22,144 nucleotides of DNA from Patescibacteria group bacterium. GTDB lineage: Bacteria > Patescibacteriota > Patescibacteriia > JAGPKW01. The stretch covers positions 1 to 22,144 of the forward strand of contig JAGPKW010000002.1 of the NCBI GenBank assembly GCA_018053685.1, in the 5' to 3' direction. Positions 1 through 8,607 of the stretch are shown here, one piece after another (position 1 is the stretch's first letter; each line of letters starts with the position of its first letter). The position numbers and the translations under genes are program-made. Below the pieces are notes generated by a model. That model had not been told where the DNA came from and made no database searches. It saw only the letters and a program-made list of their open reading frames with translations.

Positions 1-3000
1 GTTAAAGATTGAGTTTGATAATCATATTTAAACCAACCAGTCTTAAATACATTGTTTCCATAGCCAACATCAACATTTTCTCTATAGACACAAAGATTCT
101 TAGGAAATCTAAAGTTTTCTTTAGCAGCTCCATTAATAAATGTATAACACCCTTCTGCTTCTTTCTGGCATAGAGATCCAGAATTTATACCAGAGCTTGA
201 AGCATAAGATTTAAATTTATCAGGATTAACCATATAATATACAGTATTATAATCTCCATAGTTATCATATCTATCTTCTCTTCTACCTAAAGCAGTACAT
301 CCTTTATATTTAGCATCACACGTATAATCAGGATCAATTATTATATACTTCAATTCATCAGCAGGTACTACAATATTATCTTTATAATCTTCTGCTAAAT
401 CAAGTATCTCTTTGCCAGATAAGACTTTTTTATATAATCTTAAATCATCAATTTTGCCTACAAAATTCTTAGCAATAGTAATGTTACTAGATGAATTATA
501 TGTTATAGTTTTAGCATTACTATTCCCTATCTTCATTAAATTCCCATTAATATATAATCTCAACCTTCCACCATCATAAGTACAAGCAACATGAGACCAT
601 TTATTTAGAATAACTCCTCCATCAGTTTTAATACTTGGAATGCTTCCATAGCCATTATCTTTATCATAGCCATATCCTGAGCACTGCAAAGATGTTTCAG
701 TGTTACTATTACCATATGAAACAAGCTCTAATTTAAATGAATTATCTCTACTAATTATAATTCCGCCTAATTTGTTTATAGGTTTTACCCAGCTAGATAG
801 ACTCAAAAACCTATTCTTAGCAGAACTTGATACATCACCTAAATTATCACTAATAGTAGAAAAACCACTAGAATTTTGCTCCCCCAAAGACAAGGAGCCA
901 CCTAGCATTGCATCCTTTGAATATAAAACAGCAGACACATTACTAATATTATTTCCATTACCAGACGTATCAACACCAAGATCATTCTGCTTATCAAATT
1001 CATAATATGCATAAAGATCAGTAACATTATTTACTTTATTATATACTTCTTGTTTATATGAATATGAGTTATATGTATCATAAACAGCCTCACAACCCAT
1101 TTTATCTACAGGACAAAGATTTAAATCATTAAATACATAATATCCCGTATTATTGTAAGGATCATTATATTCATCACATCCAATCATTTTGCCCAAATTC
1201 AACCTATAACCACTTATACTTGGAGCACATGATCCATCTATAACAGAATTTGGATTATTAAAACAGTCACTATCACTAATACACTTACCACCATTTTTAT
1301 CACTATTTGATGAACAATATTTGTTTGGATAGTCACAAGTCTCCCCATCCCCACAGACTGATGCATCAGTAGTACAAACATCACCTATATTATTGCCAGT
1401 CAAACAAATTTTATCAGGATTTCTTGTACAATACCCTAATGTTTCATATTCTTCTGTACATGTCCCTTGTGGATTACTATAGTCATTATCACAAGAAACT
1501 GGCGTGCTCCACGTATTTTTGATTAAGTATTCACTTCTAGACTTTTCAAATTTTATATAATCAACATATACATCATAATTAGAAGAGTTTGAAATATATA
1601 AAGTCTTATCATTAGCAAAATCTGTAGAACTATATATAGCAAATGTTATTAATCTCCAATTATTATTTATCGTTTTTTGAATTTCTTTTGTACCCAACCT
1701 TACAGAAAGCATAGAATTTGAACCATCTGTTGCATTATTCTTTACATATAAAGATACTTTATATAAATTAATATTTTCATCACCTGATACATATGAAGAT
1801 ATATTCTTTTTTATAGATTCGCCACTTTGAATTTTTACAGATGATTCATTAACAAATAATGATTCTCTTGATAATGTTACTTCACCACCATCCCCATTTG
1901 TCCAATCATACAAATTATTTTTCTCAATATTATCATAAAATAACGTCTCTGCTATGCTTGATGTTCCCTTATATTCTCTACATCCATTTTGTGAAGCTGA
2001 ACATATTTCTGACTCAGGTAAGTATATGCCTAAATTACAGCTTAAATTTTTCTTACCACACATACCACCTTCTCCACAAACAGTATTAACATTATCAAGA
2101 GTGCAAGCCCTTCCTACTTTATTAGAGTCTCCATATCCAGCTAAACATGTCAATGCAGTATCATATTTATATCTACCAACAAAACTTTTATTATCTGGGT
2201 CACCATTAATTGGTAGATATGAGATCTTATCACATAAACTTTTATCTAAATATGCATCTTCTAAGGATATCTCATAATACTGACAATTATTTTCTGATAC
2301 AGGTACAACACTATCCATCTTTGCATAATATAAAACATACTCCGAACTTTCTTCTGGATTTAAAGCTTGTCCTTTATTTTTCGGTCCATGAAATTCTCTA
2401 CAATTTGGATCCCTTGTTGATTTTGCATATTCTGTTGCATTACACAATATTTCATTAGGATCTCTCTCAGCAGGTGCAAATCTATTATCATTATCATCAT
2501 AAATACAACTTCCGTTATATCCACAATCAGAATTATTTAAACATTTTTTACCAACATTATTACCTATACAATACTTAGACCTCAATAATCTATAAACATT
2601 TAATTTAAATCCTGATGTTTCTGACCCAGTATATGTAAAATAATCAGCATATTCAGCAGCAGAATCTAAGCTACTTTCTTTTACACACCCCCTAATAGAA
2701 GAAAAATATTCTTTATTTAATGTTGATAAATTAATATATTCGGAGCAACCTGCATTTGGAGCATCACAACTAGTAGCAGTTGATGATATCAAAGATTTAA
2801 AACTAGCACCTTCTTCTTTATTATATGAAGGCCCTTGTTCTTTATATAATTCATAATTTTTACATTCAGAATAACAAATATTAGCTTCTGAAGGCTTGCC
2901 TGGTACCCAAAATTCAGTATCATCTGTTTTAGTATATTTCCTACAGCCAGCATCTCTTATATCACAAACTTTAGCAAATCTAGAGCAAGATGCAAAATCA

Positions 3001-5369
3001 TCAGAAGTTGTTGAATTATAACAATTCATATAATCTGGAGCTTTCTTTAAATAATTAATTGCAGAATCTTCATAAAGCTTATAGCTAGTAGCATCGTTTC
3101 CCTCTTGAAGTTGTAGCGCATCAAAATAAACAAACCCATTCATATTTGATATTATCGGTATAATATTCAAATATTCTGTATTATCAGAAGTCTTAAAAGT
3201 TACCTTTTTACGAGTCCAAATATTGGTTATTTCATTATTAATATATTGAAAAGCATCTATATCAGAATAGTTTAAAGGAGTTGATGTAATTCTATTTTTA
3301 TTGCCATTATATTCTTTAACATCAATATACGCACCATAACCATAACCTGAAATAAAATAGTTATTATCATTTAATAAGCCTGATACATAATAACTCAATG
3401 TATATGTCTTACTTGGATCTACTTTTATTAAATTATCATTATCCAACATATAATTAATGAAATTATGGCTAGATCCACTTTCTCTAGACATATATAATGA
3501 CCAACTACCATCTAATGTATTTGTATTGTCTATATATGCTTTCCCATATGTATCATAATTATTTGCAATGAATAAATCAGCAACTTTTATAACAGGGTTT
3601 GAAATATCTGGTATAGTATATTCTTCAAAACTAGAGTTTTTAATCAAATTAGCAACATCCTTCCTAATAAAAGCCGTGCATCCTTCCTCACTAAAATCAC
3701 AAGATTCAATATTTTTATCTAGATATATCTTACTATCATCTCCAGAGTTCCAATCTGTAGGGTTTTCTCCAGTCTTTTCAATACTATATTTCCTACAACC
3801 AGCATTAGTCTCATCACAAAATGCAGAATCTGTACTGTCCTTTATTAAACCAATTTCATTGTTCTGTTGGTTAAAGGTATATGTATATTTAGTACAACTC
3901 ACATTATCTTTACTACACTCATCAGCCGTATTCCCAAATCTCCATATATTCTTTTCTCTCATACAATATCCAAAAGATTTACAAGTGCCATTATCACTTT
4001 CTGATAAACAAGAAGAAACATCTGGACAATATTGATATCTAATATTAGACTCAGTAAAACTATCAGTAGCTGTTAATAAAGGAGAATAAACCAATCCACT
4101 CTCACATTTATAATCAGGAGCCTTTAACACCCAATTTGGATTTACTAAATGGCAAAATTTACCGTCATCGCTACTTATATTTACATCTCCGCAATCATAA
4201 TATCCATTTAATACTTCTTGTAATGTTGTTGGAGGTAAAAAACCATAACCACTACTATTATTATATATTTTGTTATCAGCACATGGTATTTCTCCTGCTA
4301 TACATCTAGCAGCTAGTTCAAAACCAAAAGGTAATATTCTATATGTAACTAATTTTTTTATATTTTCTAATGTATACCCAGTCTCATAAGTATCACCCTG
4401 TTTAGCAATCTTCCAACCAGCATTCATCTTTCCCTGATTTACGGCTTCCTGAATTGTTAATTTCAATTTTACAGCACTTAATAAATTGCTATCAATGACA
4501 CCACAATCTTTATCATATAGAACTGTACATTTTTGAGATAATTTCTCTAATAATTGATATTTATCAATACTATTCTCAACAGGGACTTTTACATCAGGAT
4601 AATTACCCTTAACTATAGTAGAAGATGCAGTACTTGCATTATTAGATGTTGAACCAGAATTAGCATTTAGAATATTAGCCATAGGATCATTTTCCTGAAC
4701 TATTTCTGGAGATGGTATGTAGCTATCAACTGAACATTCCACATCACCAGAACTAGCACTACATACCCATACCCATTGATTATTAACTAACTTCGGATCA
4801 GTAGGTGTACCATATATACAAAGCATATTCAAAGACGGCTTTGAACTAATCGCCCCATCATAATTAAAACAACTTGCCCCGATAGGAGAAGCCACTAATC
4901 CTTTCTTAGCAGAACAATTAACTGCAACACTATAATTTCTGCATTTCCATAAATATTTATTATCAGCAGAACTATATTTTATATCCTCTACAGAACCTAC
5001 AAAACACAAACCGTTGTTATTAGCTTGTGGCTGAGAAGTAAGTGTAGATCCATTTAAATATCCACACTGTGCCATTTCAAGATCTGAAATTTCATAACCA
5101 TTATCACAGACATCTTGTTCCCAACATATATTATTAATCCCACTTAGTGACGGAGGGATTATATCTTTATAATTATTTAATAAACCATAATAATAATACT
5201 TTAGTTCCTCATTCTGATTAATATCTGGTGCACAACAAGAAGAAGCACAATCACTATTTTTATTACAAAGCTGCCCAATGGACAATGTACCAGCAAAAAC
5301 TATATCAAAAGTGGACAAGAAAAAACAGATGCTAGCTATAAATATTATTTTTTTATAAATCTTTTTCAT
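1..5369 (-). CDS. Giant cysteine-rich exported protein with two CBM-like regions and a LamG domain (3' end outside window)
   Basis: The reading frame from ATG at 5369 down to base 3 has no stop, giving at least 1789 codons; the C-terminus lies outside the window. I read every codon. Residues 1-26 look like a signal peptide (basic MKKIYKK start, hydrophobic core, VFA before the likely cleavage), so the protein is probably exported. Residues 574-763 and about 1143-1276 resemble CBM4/9-like beta-sandwich modules (NSSFEE start; YFDALQLQEG near the end of the first). Residues 1452-1655 are a LamG/concanavalin-like domain (WSHVACTYDGGRLRLYING, then KIDDLRLY). Between these are many Cys motifs: eight C-x5-G-C units and four longer units such as the one starting CIGNNVGKKC. 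The gene follows the 748-codon gene by 24 bp, so the two are probably co-transcribed. The likely role is surface adhesion or carbohydrate binding, inferred from domains only. No catalytic domain is recognised. No clear Shine-Dalgarno precedes the ATG. Confidence 0.9.
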   Translation of the reverse strand, partial: MKKIYKKIIFIASICFFLSTFDIVFAGTLSIGQLCNKNSDCASSCCAPDINQNEELKYYYYGLLNNYKDIIPPSLSGINNICWEQDVCDNGYEISDLEMAQCGYLNGSTLTSQPQANNNGLCFVGSVEDIKYSSADNKYLWKCRNYSVAVNCSAKKGLVASPIGASCFNYDGAISSKPSLNMLCIYGTPTDPKLVNNQWVWVCSASSGDVECSVDSYIPSPEIVQENDPMANILNANSGSTSNNASTASSTIVKGNYPDVKVPVENSIDKYQLLEKLSQKCTVLYDKDCGVIDSNLLSAVKLKLTIQEAVNQGKMNAGWKIAKQGDTYETGYTLENIKKLVTYRILPFGFELAARCIAGEIPCADNKIYNNSSGYGFLPPTTLQEVLNGYYDCGDVNISSDDGKFCHLVNPNWVLKAPDYKCESGLVYSPLLTATDSFTESNIRYQYCPDVSSCLSESDNGTCKSFGYCMREKNIWRFGNTADECSKDNVSCTKYTYTFNQQNNEIGLIKDSTDSAFCDETNAGCRKYSIEKTGENPTDWNSGDDSKIYLDKNIESCDFSEEGCTAFIRKDVANLIKNSSFEEYTIPDISNPVIKVADLFIANNYDTYGKAYIDNTNTLDGSWSLYMSRESGSSHNFINYMLDNDNLIKVDPSKTYTLSYYVSGLLNDNNYFISGYGYGAYIDVKEYNGNKNRITSTPLNYSDIDAFQYINNEITNIWTRKKVTFKTSDNTEYLNIIPIISNMNGFVYFDALQLQEGNDATSYKLYEDSAINYLKKAPDYMNCYNSTTSDDFASCSRFAKVCDIRDAGCRKYTKTDDTEFWVPGKPSEANICYSECKNYELYKEQGPSYNKEEGASFKSLISSTATSCDAPNAGCSEYINLSTLNKEYFSSIRGCVKESSLDSAAEYADYFTYTGSETSGFKLNVYRLLRSKYCIGNNVGKKCLNNSDCGYNGSCIYDDNDNRFAPAERDPNEILCNATEYAKSTRDPNCREFHGPKNKGQALNPEESSEYVLYYAKMDSVVPVSENNCQYYEISLEDAYLDKSLCDKISYLPINGDPDNKSFVGRYKYDTALTCLAGYGDSNKVGRACTLDNVNTVCGEGGMCGKKNLSCNLGIYLPESEICSASQNGCREYKGTSSIAETLFYDNIEKNNLYDWTNGDGGEVTLSRESLFVNESSVKIQSGESIKKNISSYVSGDENINLYKVSLYVKNNATDGSNSMLSVRLGTKEIQKTINNNWRLITFAIYSSTDFANDKTLYISNSSNYDVYVDYIKFEKSRSEYLIKNTWSTPVSCDNDYSNPQGTCTEEYETLGYCTRNPDKICLTGNNIGDVCTTDASVCGDGETCDYPNKYCSSNSDKNGGKCISDSDCFNNPNSVIDGSCAPSISGYRLNLGKMIGCDEYNDPYNNTGYYVFNDLNLCPVDKMGCEAVYDTYNSYSYKQEVYNKVNNVTDLYAYYEFDKQNDLGVDTSGNGNNISNVSAVLYSKDAMLGGSLSLGEQNSSGFSTISDNLGDVSSSAKNRFLSLSSWVKPINKLGGIIISRDNSFKLELVSYGNSNTETSLQCSGYGYDKDNGYGSIPSIKTDGGVILNKWSHVACTYDGGRLRLYINGNLMKIGNSNAKTITYNSSSNITIAKNFVGKIDDLRLYKKVLSGKEILDLAEDYKDNIVVPADELKYIIIDPDYTCDAKYKGCTALGRREDRYDNYGDYNTVYYMVNPDKFKSYASSSGINSGSLCQKEAEGCYTFINGAAKENFRFPKNLCVYRENVDVGYGNNVFKTGWFKYDYQTQSL
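405..1016 (-). other. LamG / concanavalin A-like domain within the giant protein
   Basis: Residues 1452-1655 begin LYAYYEFDKQ with a DTSGNGN segment after it, carry a central WSHVACTYDGG...RLYING signature, and end with KIDDLRLYKKVLSG. This order (F-D...D-x-S-G-N-G-N; W-x-H-V-A-x-T-Y-D-G; L-Y-I-N-G; G-K-I-D-D-L-R-L-Y) is the classic bacterial LamG_3 pattern. Such domains bind glycans or proteins. Confidence 0.88.
1227..2570 (-). repeat. Four longer Cys-rich modules in the giant gene
   Basis: Four segments share a pattern of C, a Gly/Asn-rich run, G-x-x-C, a short acidic or Asn-rich run, then Cys and a further Cys. They lie at 2505-2570 (from CIGNNVGKKC), 2058-2147 (ending VCGEGGMC), 1335-1406 (from CLTGNNIGDVC) and 1227-1316 (from CSSNSDKNGGKC). 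They resemble small disulfide-rich repeats common in secreted bacterial proteins; I cannot assign a family. Confidence 0.65.
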
Positions 5370-5393
5370 ATTTTATAATTAAGTCAATATATT

Positions 5394-7640
5394 CTATTTA
5401 CAATACTCTTCTGGCAAACAATACATTATACCATTTGTACTCCCTCTATTTATAGTACAACAACAACTTTGACATTGATAATTTGCCCCACAAGGGGTAT
5501 TAATCGAAAACTTACTAGGATCATTAGTATTGTTACATACATTACTACCCTCTTCCAAGTCATTTGTAATATATTGATTAGCATCAAAATCACTAATCTC
5601 TGGTTCACTAACAGGTGGCATAATTAAATTAAACATACCCTGAGTTAAAAGATTTTTAGATACCCCAGTAATAATTTGTGTCAAAAATGCCATAACAGTA
5701 TCAATAATAATATCTCCAGTCGGTTTTAAAAGATCTTTGCCAGAATCTATAGCTTTATTAGCTTCATTTTCTACAGTATCAGCAGGAGTTTTCACTTGTT
5801 TTGAAATGGGCGAAACGACACTCTTAAAACCTCCTAATTGATATGTCTTTTCAGCATTATCTTTAGCACTAGCTTTATCAGCTTCGGCAGTTGCTGAAAT
5901 AGCAGCCATTTTTCTAACATCTTGAGCTTGCTCCGCAGCAAGATAACTATAGGCATTCATAGTATTTAATGATACACAAGTATTTTCCATATATTCTCTA
6001 ATACTTTCATAATCAATATCCTTATATTTATTATATGCGTCTTGATCTATTAAGTTTATTTTATGAAGTTTTCCTGCATCTTGATAATAAAAATACTCAT
6101 CAGTAGCATCTTTAAAATATAAAATATCATATGAAGAAGCTGTTTTATTTACAGATGGGTATGATAAGCTACTCTTCCCTATTTGATTCTCAAAATCAGT
6201 GTAGCTCTTAGGTTTATAAAATACTATCTTGGTTAAAAATGGAAAATCTTCTTTTAAATCACCATAACTAGAACTAACAATTTGTTCTTCACCACTATTT
6301 ATCAATACGCTCTGTATAGAAGTATAATTAGCATAAACATCTGGGCTAATTTTTTTTGTTATAAAAAAAGCAAAATCATTACCCTGTTCAGATACTATAG
6401 CTCTTTTAATTAAATCAACTTCTTCTTCGTTGGATGTATTAGATTGTAAATAAGACATCATCTCACTACATTTATTTTTAATATCCTGCTGAATTACTTT
6501 ATCAACCGGCAAAGCTGGACCAACTTCTATTAAACTTCCAAGTGCTTCTTTAACCTTTGTTCTATAACAATTATTATACTGATCTATAAATTTTTTCTGT
6601 TTAGCTCTATCAAAAACAGGACTCCCATTGTTATCAAACTTACAATAATTAAAGGAAACTAAACAGCTAGTATCGCTTAAATTAAAAACATCAGCAGCTA
6701 TTTTTGTTGGATCTATATCAAAAACTCCAGAGGAGCTCCTTTTTAAACATTCACTTTTATTAGTTGTCCAAATATTATCATCAACTAGATTCTTATTTAT
6801 ACCTCCAACAACAGAAATTCCACCAACACTAACCTGAGTTCCACACATAGAATTTAATGTTATATTAGCTGCTGCTTTAAAAAAATTACTAGATGATACT
6901 CCGCTTTTTAAATAGTATGTAGCATTTTTACAAAACGTAGGTGAACTATCATATCCATAAACATTTTTCAAACTGTTAATATCAAAAGCGGTTACTGATG
7001 CAATCGCTGTATGCACTACTCCACATATGTCACTACTTTCGAATTCAGAAAAACATTCTTTGCCAAAAGATCTTTGAATTGATAGCATTATATTATTTAT
7101 GCTTGTCTTCACATTATTAACGAACTTAGAGACAGTACATTTATATTGAGTGGCCTGTACTTCTGGATATTTCAAATCTGGAATGATATTTAGCATTAAT
7201 TTAAATTTCCAATTAATCTCAGTTACACCTATTGGCTTACATAAATCAACATTATTTTTTGCAATATAATCATCTAAATAATAACCAACTGCATTATCAA
7301 CTGCGGCTTTAACCGTATCTTCTAATGAAAAATTAAAATATAAAGGTTCTTGCCCAGCATTCCCAGTAGCAATACTATTTACAACCTGATTTCCTAAATC
7401 TTGGGCAAATTTAACTAATGCTGTAGACAAAGCTGCTTTTGCAACTCCTCCAGTAACCTTATCTATTGCAGTTATAACATCAACTGCCCAATTATAAACA
7501 TTCGCTGCTAACTGATTTAAATCCATAAATGCATAAGCTGGCTTAACATAAAAAAGAGATGAAAATAATATCGTCAAAATAAAAAAGGAAGCTATTATTT
7601 TTTGTTCTATAATCTTTTTATCAATCTTAAATTGCCTCAT
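5394..7640 (-). CDS. Exported protein of unknown function, 748 aa
   Basis: I do not recognise a characterised family. Residues 1-37 form a good signal peptide: basic start, hydrophobic core at about 15-32, AYA at 35-37. The mature part has scattered cysteines, an Ala-rich, probably helical or coiled segment around AEQAQDVRKMAAISATAEA, and a hydrophobic or amphipathic stretch (MAFLTQIITGVSKNLLTQG) near residue 660. The C-terminal 50 residues are Cys-rich, with C-x5-C-x3-C-C at 717-728. The early block GNAGQEPLYF reminds me of large envelope proteins of Patescibacteria found near type IV secretion genes, but that is recollection, not a search. The ATG is preceded by GAAAG, a weak ribosome site. 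The gene lies 94 bp after the thrombospondin-type-3 gene and 24 bp before the giant gene. Inferred role: partner of the giant protein at the cell surface, or part of its export apparatus. Confidence 0.85.
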   Translation of the reverse strand: MRQFKIDKKIIEQKIIASFFILTILFSSLFYVKPAYAFMDLNQLAANVYNWAVDVITAIDKVTGGVAKAALSTALVKFAQDLGNQVVNSIATGNAGQEPLYFNFSLEDTVKAAVDNAVGYYLDDYIAKNNVDLCKPIGVTEINWKFKLMLNIIPDLKYPEVQATQYKCTVSKFVNNVKTSINNIMLSIQRSFGKECFSEFESSDICGVVHTAIASVTAFDINSLKNVYGYDSSPTFCKNATYYLKSGVSSSNFFKAAANITLNSMCGTQVSVGGISVVGGINKNLVDDNIWTTNKSECLKRSSSGVFDIDPTKIAADVFNLSDTSCLVSFNYCKFDNNGSPVFDRAKQKKFIDQYNNCYRTKVKEALGSLIEVGPALPVDKVIQQDIKNKCSEMMSYLQSNTSNEEEVDLIKRAIVSEQGNDFAFFITKKISPDVYANYTSIQSVLINSGEEQIVSSSYGDLKEDFPFLTKIVFYKPKSYTDFENQIGKSSLSYPSVNKTASSYDILYFKDATDEYFYYQDAGKLHKINLIDQDAYNKYKDIDYESIREYMENTCVSLNTMNAYSYLAAEQAQDVRKMAAISATAEADKASAKDNAEKTYQLGGFKSVVSPISKQVKTPADTVENEANKAIDSGKDLLKPTGDIIIDTVMAFLTQIITGVSKNLLTQGMFNLIMPPVSEPEISDFDANQYITNDLEEGSNVCNNTNDPSKFSINTPCGANYQCQSCCCTINRGSTNGIMYCLPEEYCK

Positions 7641-7672
7641 CTTTCAGTATTTATTTTATATATATTAATTAT

Positions 7673-7681
7673 ATTATATCA
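7673..7681 (-). promoter_or_regulatory. Extended -10 element before the 748-aa gene
   Basis: The minus strand reads TGATATAAT, a perfect extended -10, 32 bp upstream of the ATG. No convincing -35 is seen 17 bp further up. It could give the 748-aa gene and the giant gene their own promoter separate from the upstream gene. Confidence 0.45.
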
Positions 7682-7734
7682 CATTTATTAATAATATAGA
7701 TATTCTACTTTTTCCACAAATTAAAAGCACAATT

Positions 7735-8607
7735 TTAGTTATCACCCAAAACAGTATCTTTTATCTCTCCTAATTTAAATTGAGATAAGAATGCTCTATC
7801 AACAATCCCAGACTCAACTAATATATCCACTATCTCTGATTCATCCATATCTTTCATCATAGATATCTGCTGAGGGGTAAATTCTGGCAACTTACTTTTT
7901 AATTCATTTATATAATCTGTAGAATTATTAACTATAGCGCTATTGTTACCATATGCCATCTGGGTATCATACAATTGTTGCATTAATGTTTTAACTTGAT
8001 CATCTGTCATTGTATCTATCATTTCCTTTATATTATCAGGAACCATTTTCTTCAATTCTTCTCTTATTTTGCTTATATCTAAAGAATTTAGATCCAAACT
8101 GGACACTCCATACCCATAGCTAAAATTACTATGTGTAACATTTGTCGCTGTCATAACATTACAACTAGTTCCTTCTGCACAATTTGGGTCTGTACCATTT
8201 TTTATCTCTTGGTCATCTGTTATACCATCCCCATCAGAATCTTTTAGATACATTGACGTTCCAAATATATTCACCTCATCATAATCGCTAATTCCATCTC
8301 CATCAGTATCTTTACCATCATTTTGTATAGCAATATTATTTGTATTAGTATTATTAGACGAATTATCAGTTACCACACTGTTAGTATCATCAACAAGTTT
8401 GCCACTATTCTTTAGTTCATCATAAATACTATACATTTTTTCAAGTGACTCTTTATCTTTATCTTTTAAAGAATTAGCCATAATATTATTTAAATTCTTG
8501 AAATTAAAAACAAGTGCACCAATGCCTATAATAATGACAACACCTAAAATAACTTTATTTCTAAAATCTTCATTCTCATTAAATTTTTTAAATATATTAT
8601 TTTTCAT
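7735..8607 (-). CDS. Membrane-anchored protein with thrombospondin type 3 Ca-binding repeats
   Basis: With the ATG at 8607 this is a 290-residue protein. An in-frame ATG at 8640 would add 11 residues but would overlap ksgA by 44 bp; I prefer 8607, where the overlap is 11 bp and MKNNIFKKF gives a basic start. A single hydrophobic segment (VILGVVIIIGIGALVF) near residues 20-35 should anchor the protein with its C-terminal part outside. After a Ser/Asn/Thr-rich linker come two Asp-rich units, DTDGDGISDYDE and DSDGDGITDDQE, the thrombospondin type 3 / calcium-binding pattern. The final 120 residues are probably helical, with repeated Met-Asp/Glu segments, and are not recognised. The gene heads the block leading to the 748-aa and giant proteins. 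Inferred role: calcium-stabilised surface or envelope protein. Confidence 0.85.
   Translation of the reverse strand: MKNNIFKKFNENEDFRNKVILGVVIIIGIGALVFNFKNLNNIMANSLKDKDKESLEKMYSIYDELKNSGKLVDDTNSVVTDNSSNNTNTNNIAIQNDGKDTDGDGISDYDEVNIFGTSMYLKDSDGDGITDDQEIKNGTDPNCAEGTSCNVMTATNVTHSNFSYGYGVSSLDLNSLDISKIREELKKMVPDNIKEMIDTMTDDQVKTLMQQLYDTQMAYGNNSAIVNNSTDYINELKSKLPEFTPQQISMMKDMDESEIVDILVESGIVDRAFLSQFKLGEIKDTVLGDN

Larger units (their letters stand above)
147..3917 (-). repeat. Dispersed C-x5-G-C protein motif in the giant gene
   Basis: Eight units of the form C-x5-G-C followed by an aromatic or hydrophobic residue two or three positions later are encoded at 3795-3818 (CDETNAGC), 3678-3701 (CDFSEEGC), 2943-2966 (CDIRDAGC), 2745-2768 (CDAPNAGC), 1980-2003 (CSASQNGC), 1092-1115 (CPVDKMGC), 297-320 (CDAKYKGC) and 147-170 (CQKEAEGC). 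A ninth, at 3894-3917 (CSKDNVSC), has Ser instead of Gly. Their first cysteines are residues 518, 557, 802, 868, 1123, 1419, 1684, 1734 and 485. Spacing is irregular, so they look like small disulfide modules set between larger domains, not a tandem array. Confidence 0.8.

Noticed and set aside
147..3917. A DNA-level repeat array or CRISPR in the giant gene region
   Set aside because: The repetition is at protein level (Cys motifs) with irregular spacing and divergent codons; no direct DNA repeats with regular spacers are seen.
700..4035. Plus-strand open frames within 1-5369 (for example 700-1005, 1954-2277 and 3568-4035)
   Set aside because: They lie opposite the uninterrupted minus-strand giant frame, whose translation shows clear domains and Cys motifs; the plus-strand products show none.
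5370..5396. Stop-codon readthrough or a single nonsense change joining the 748-aa and giant genes, which are in the same frame
   Set aside because: The 24 bp between them contain two further in-frame TAA codons besides the TAG at 5394-5396, and the giant starts with its own signal peptide.
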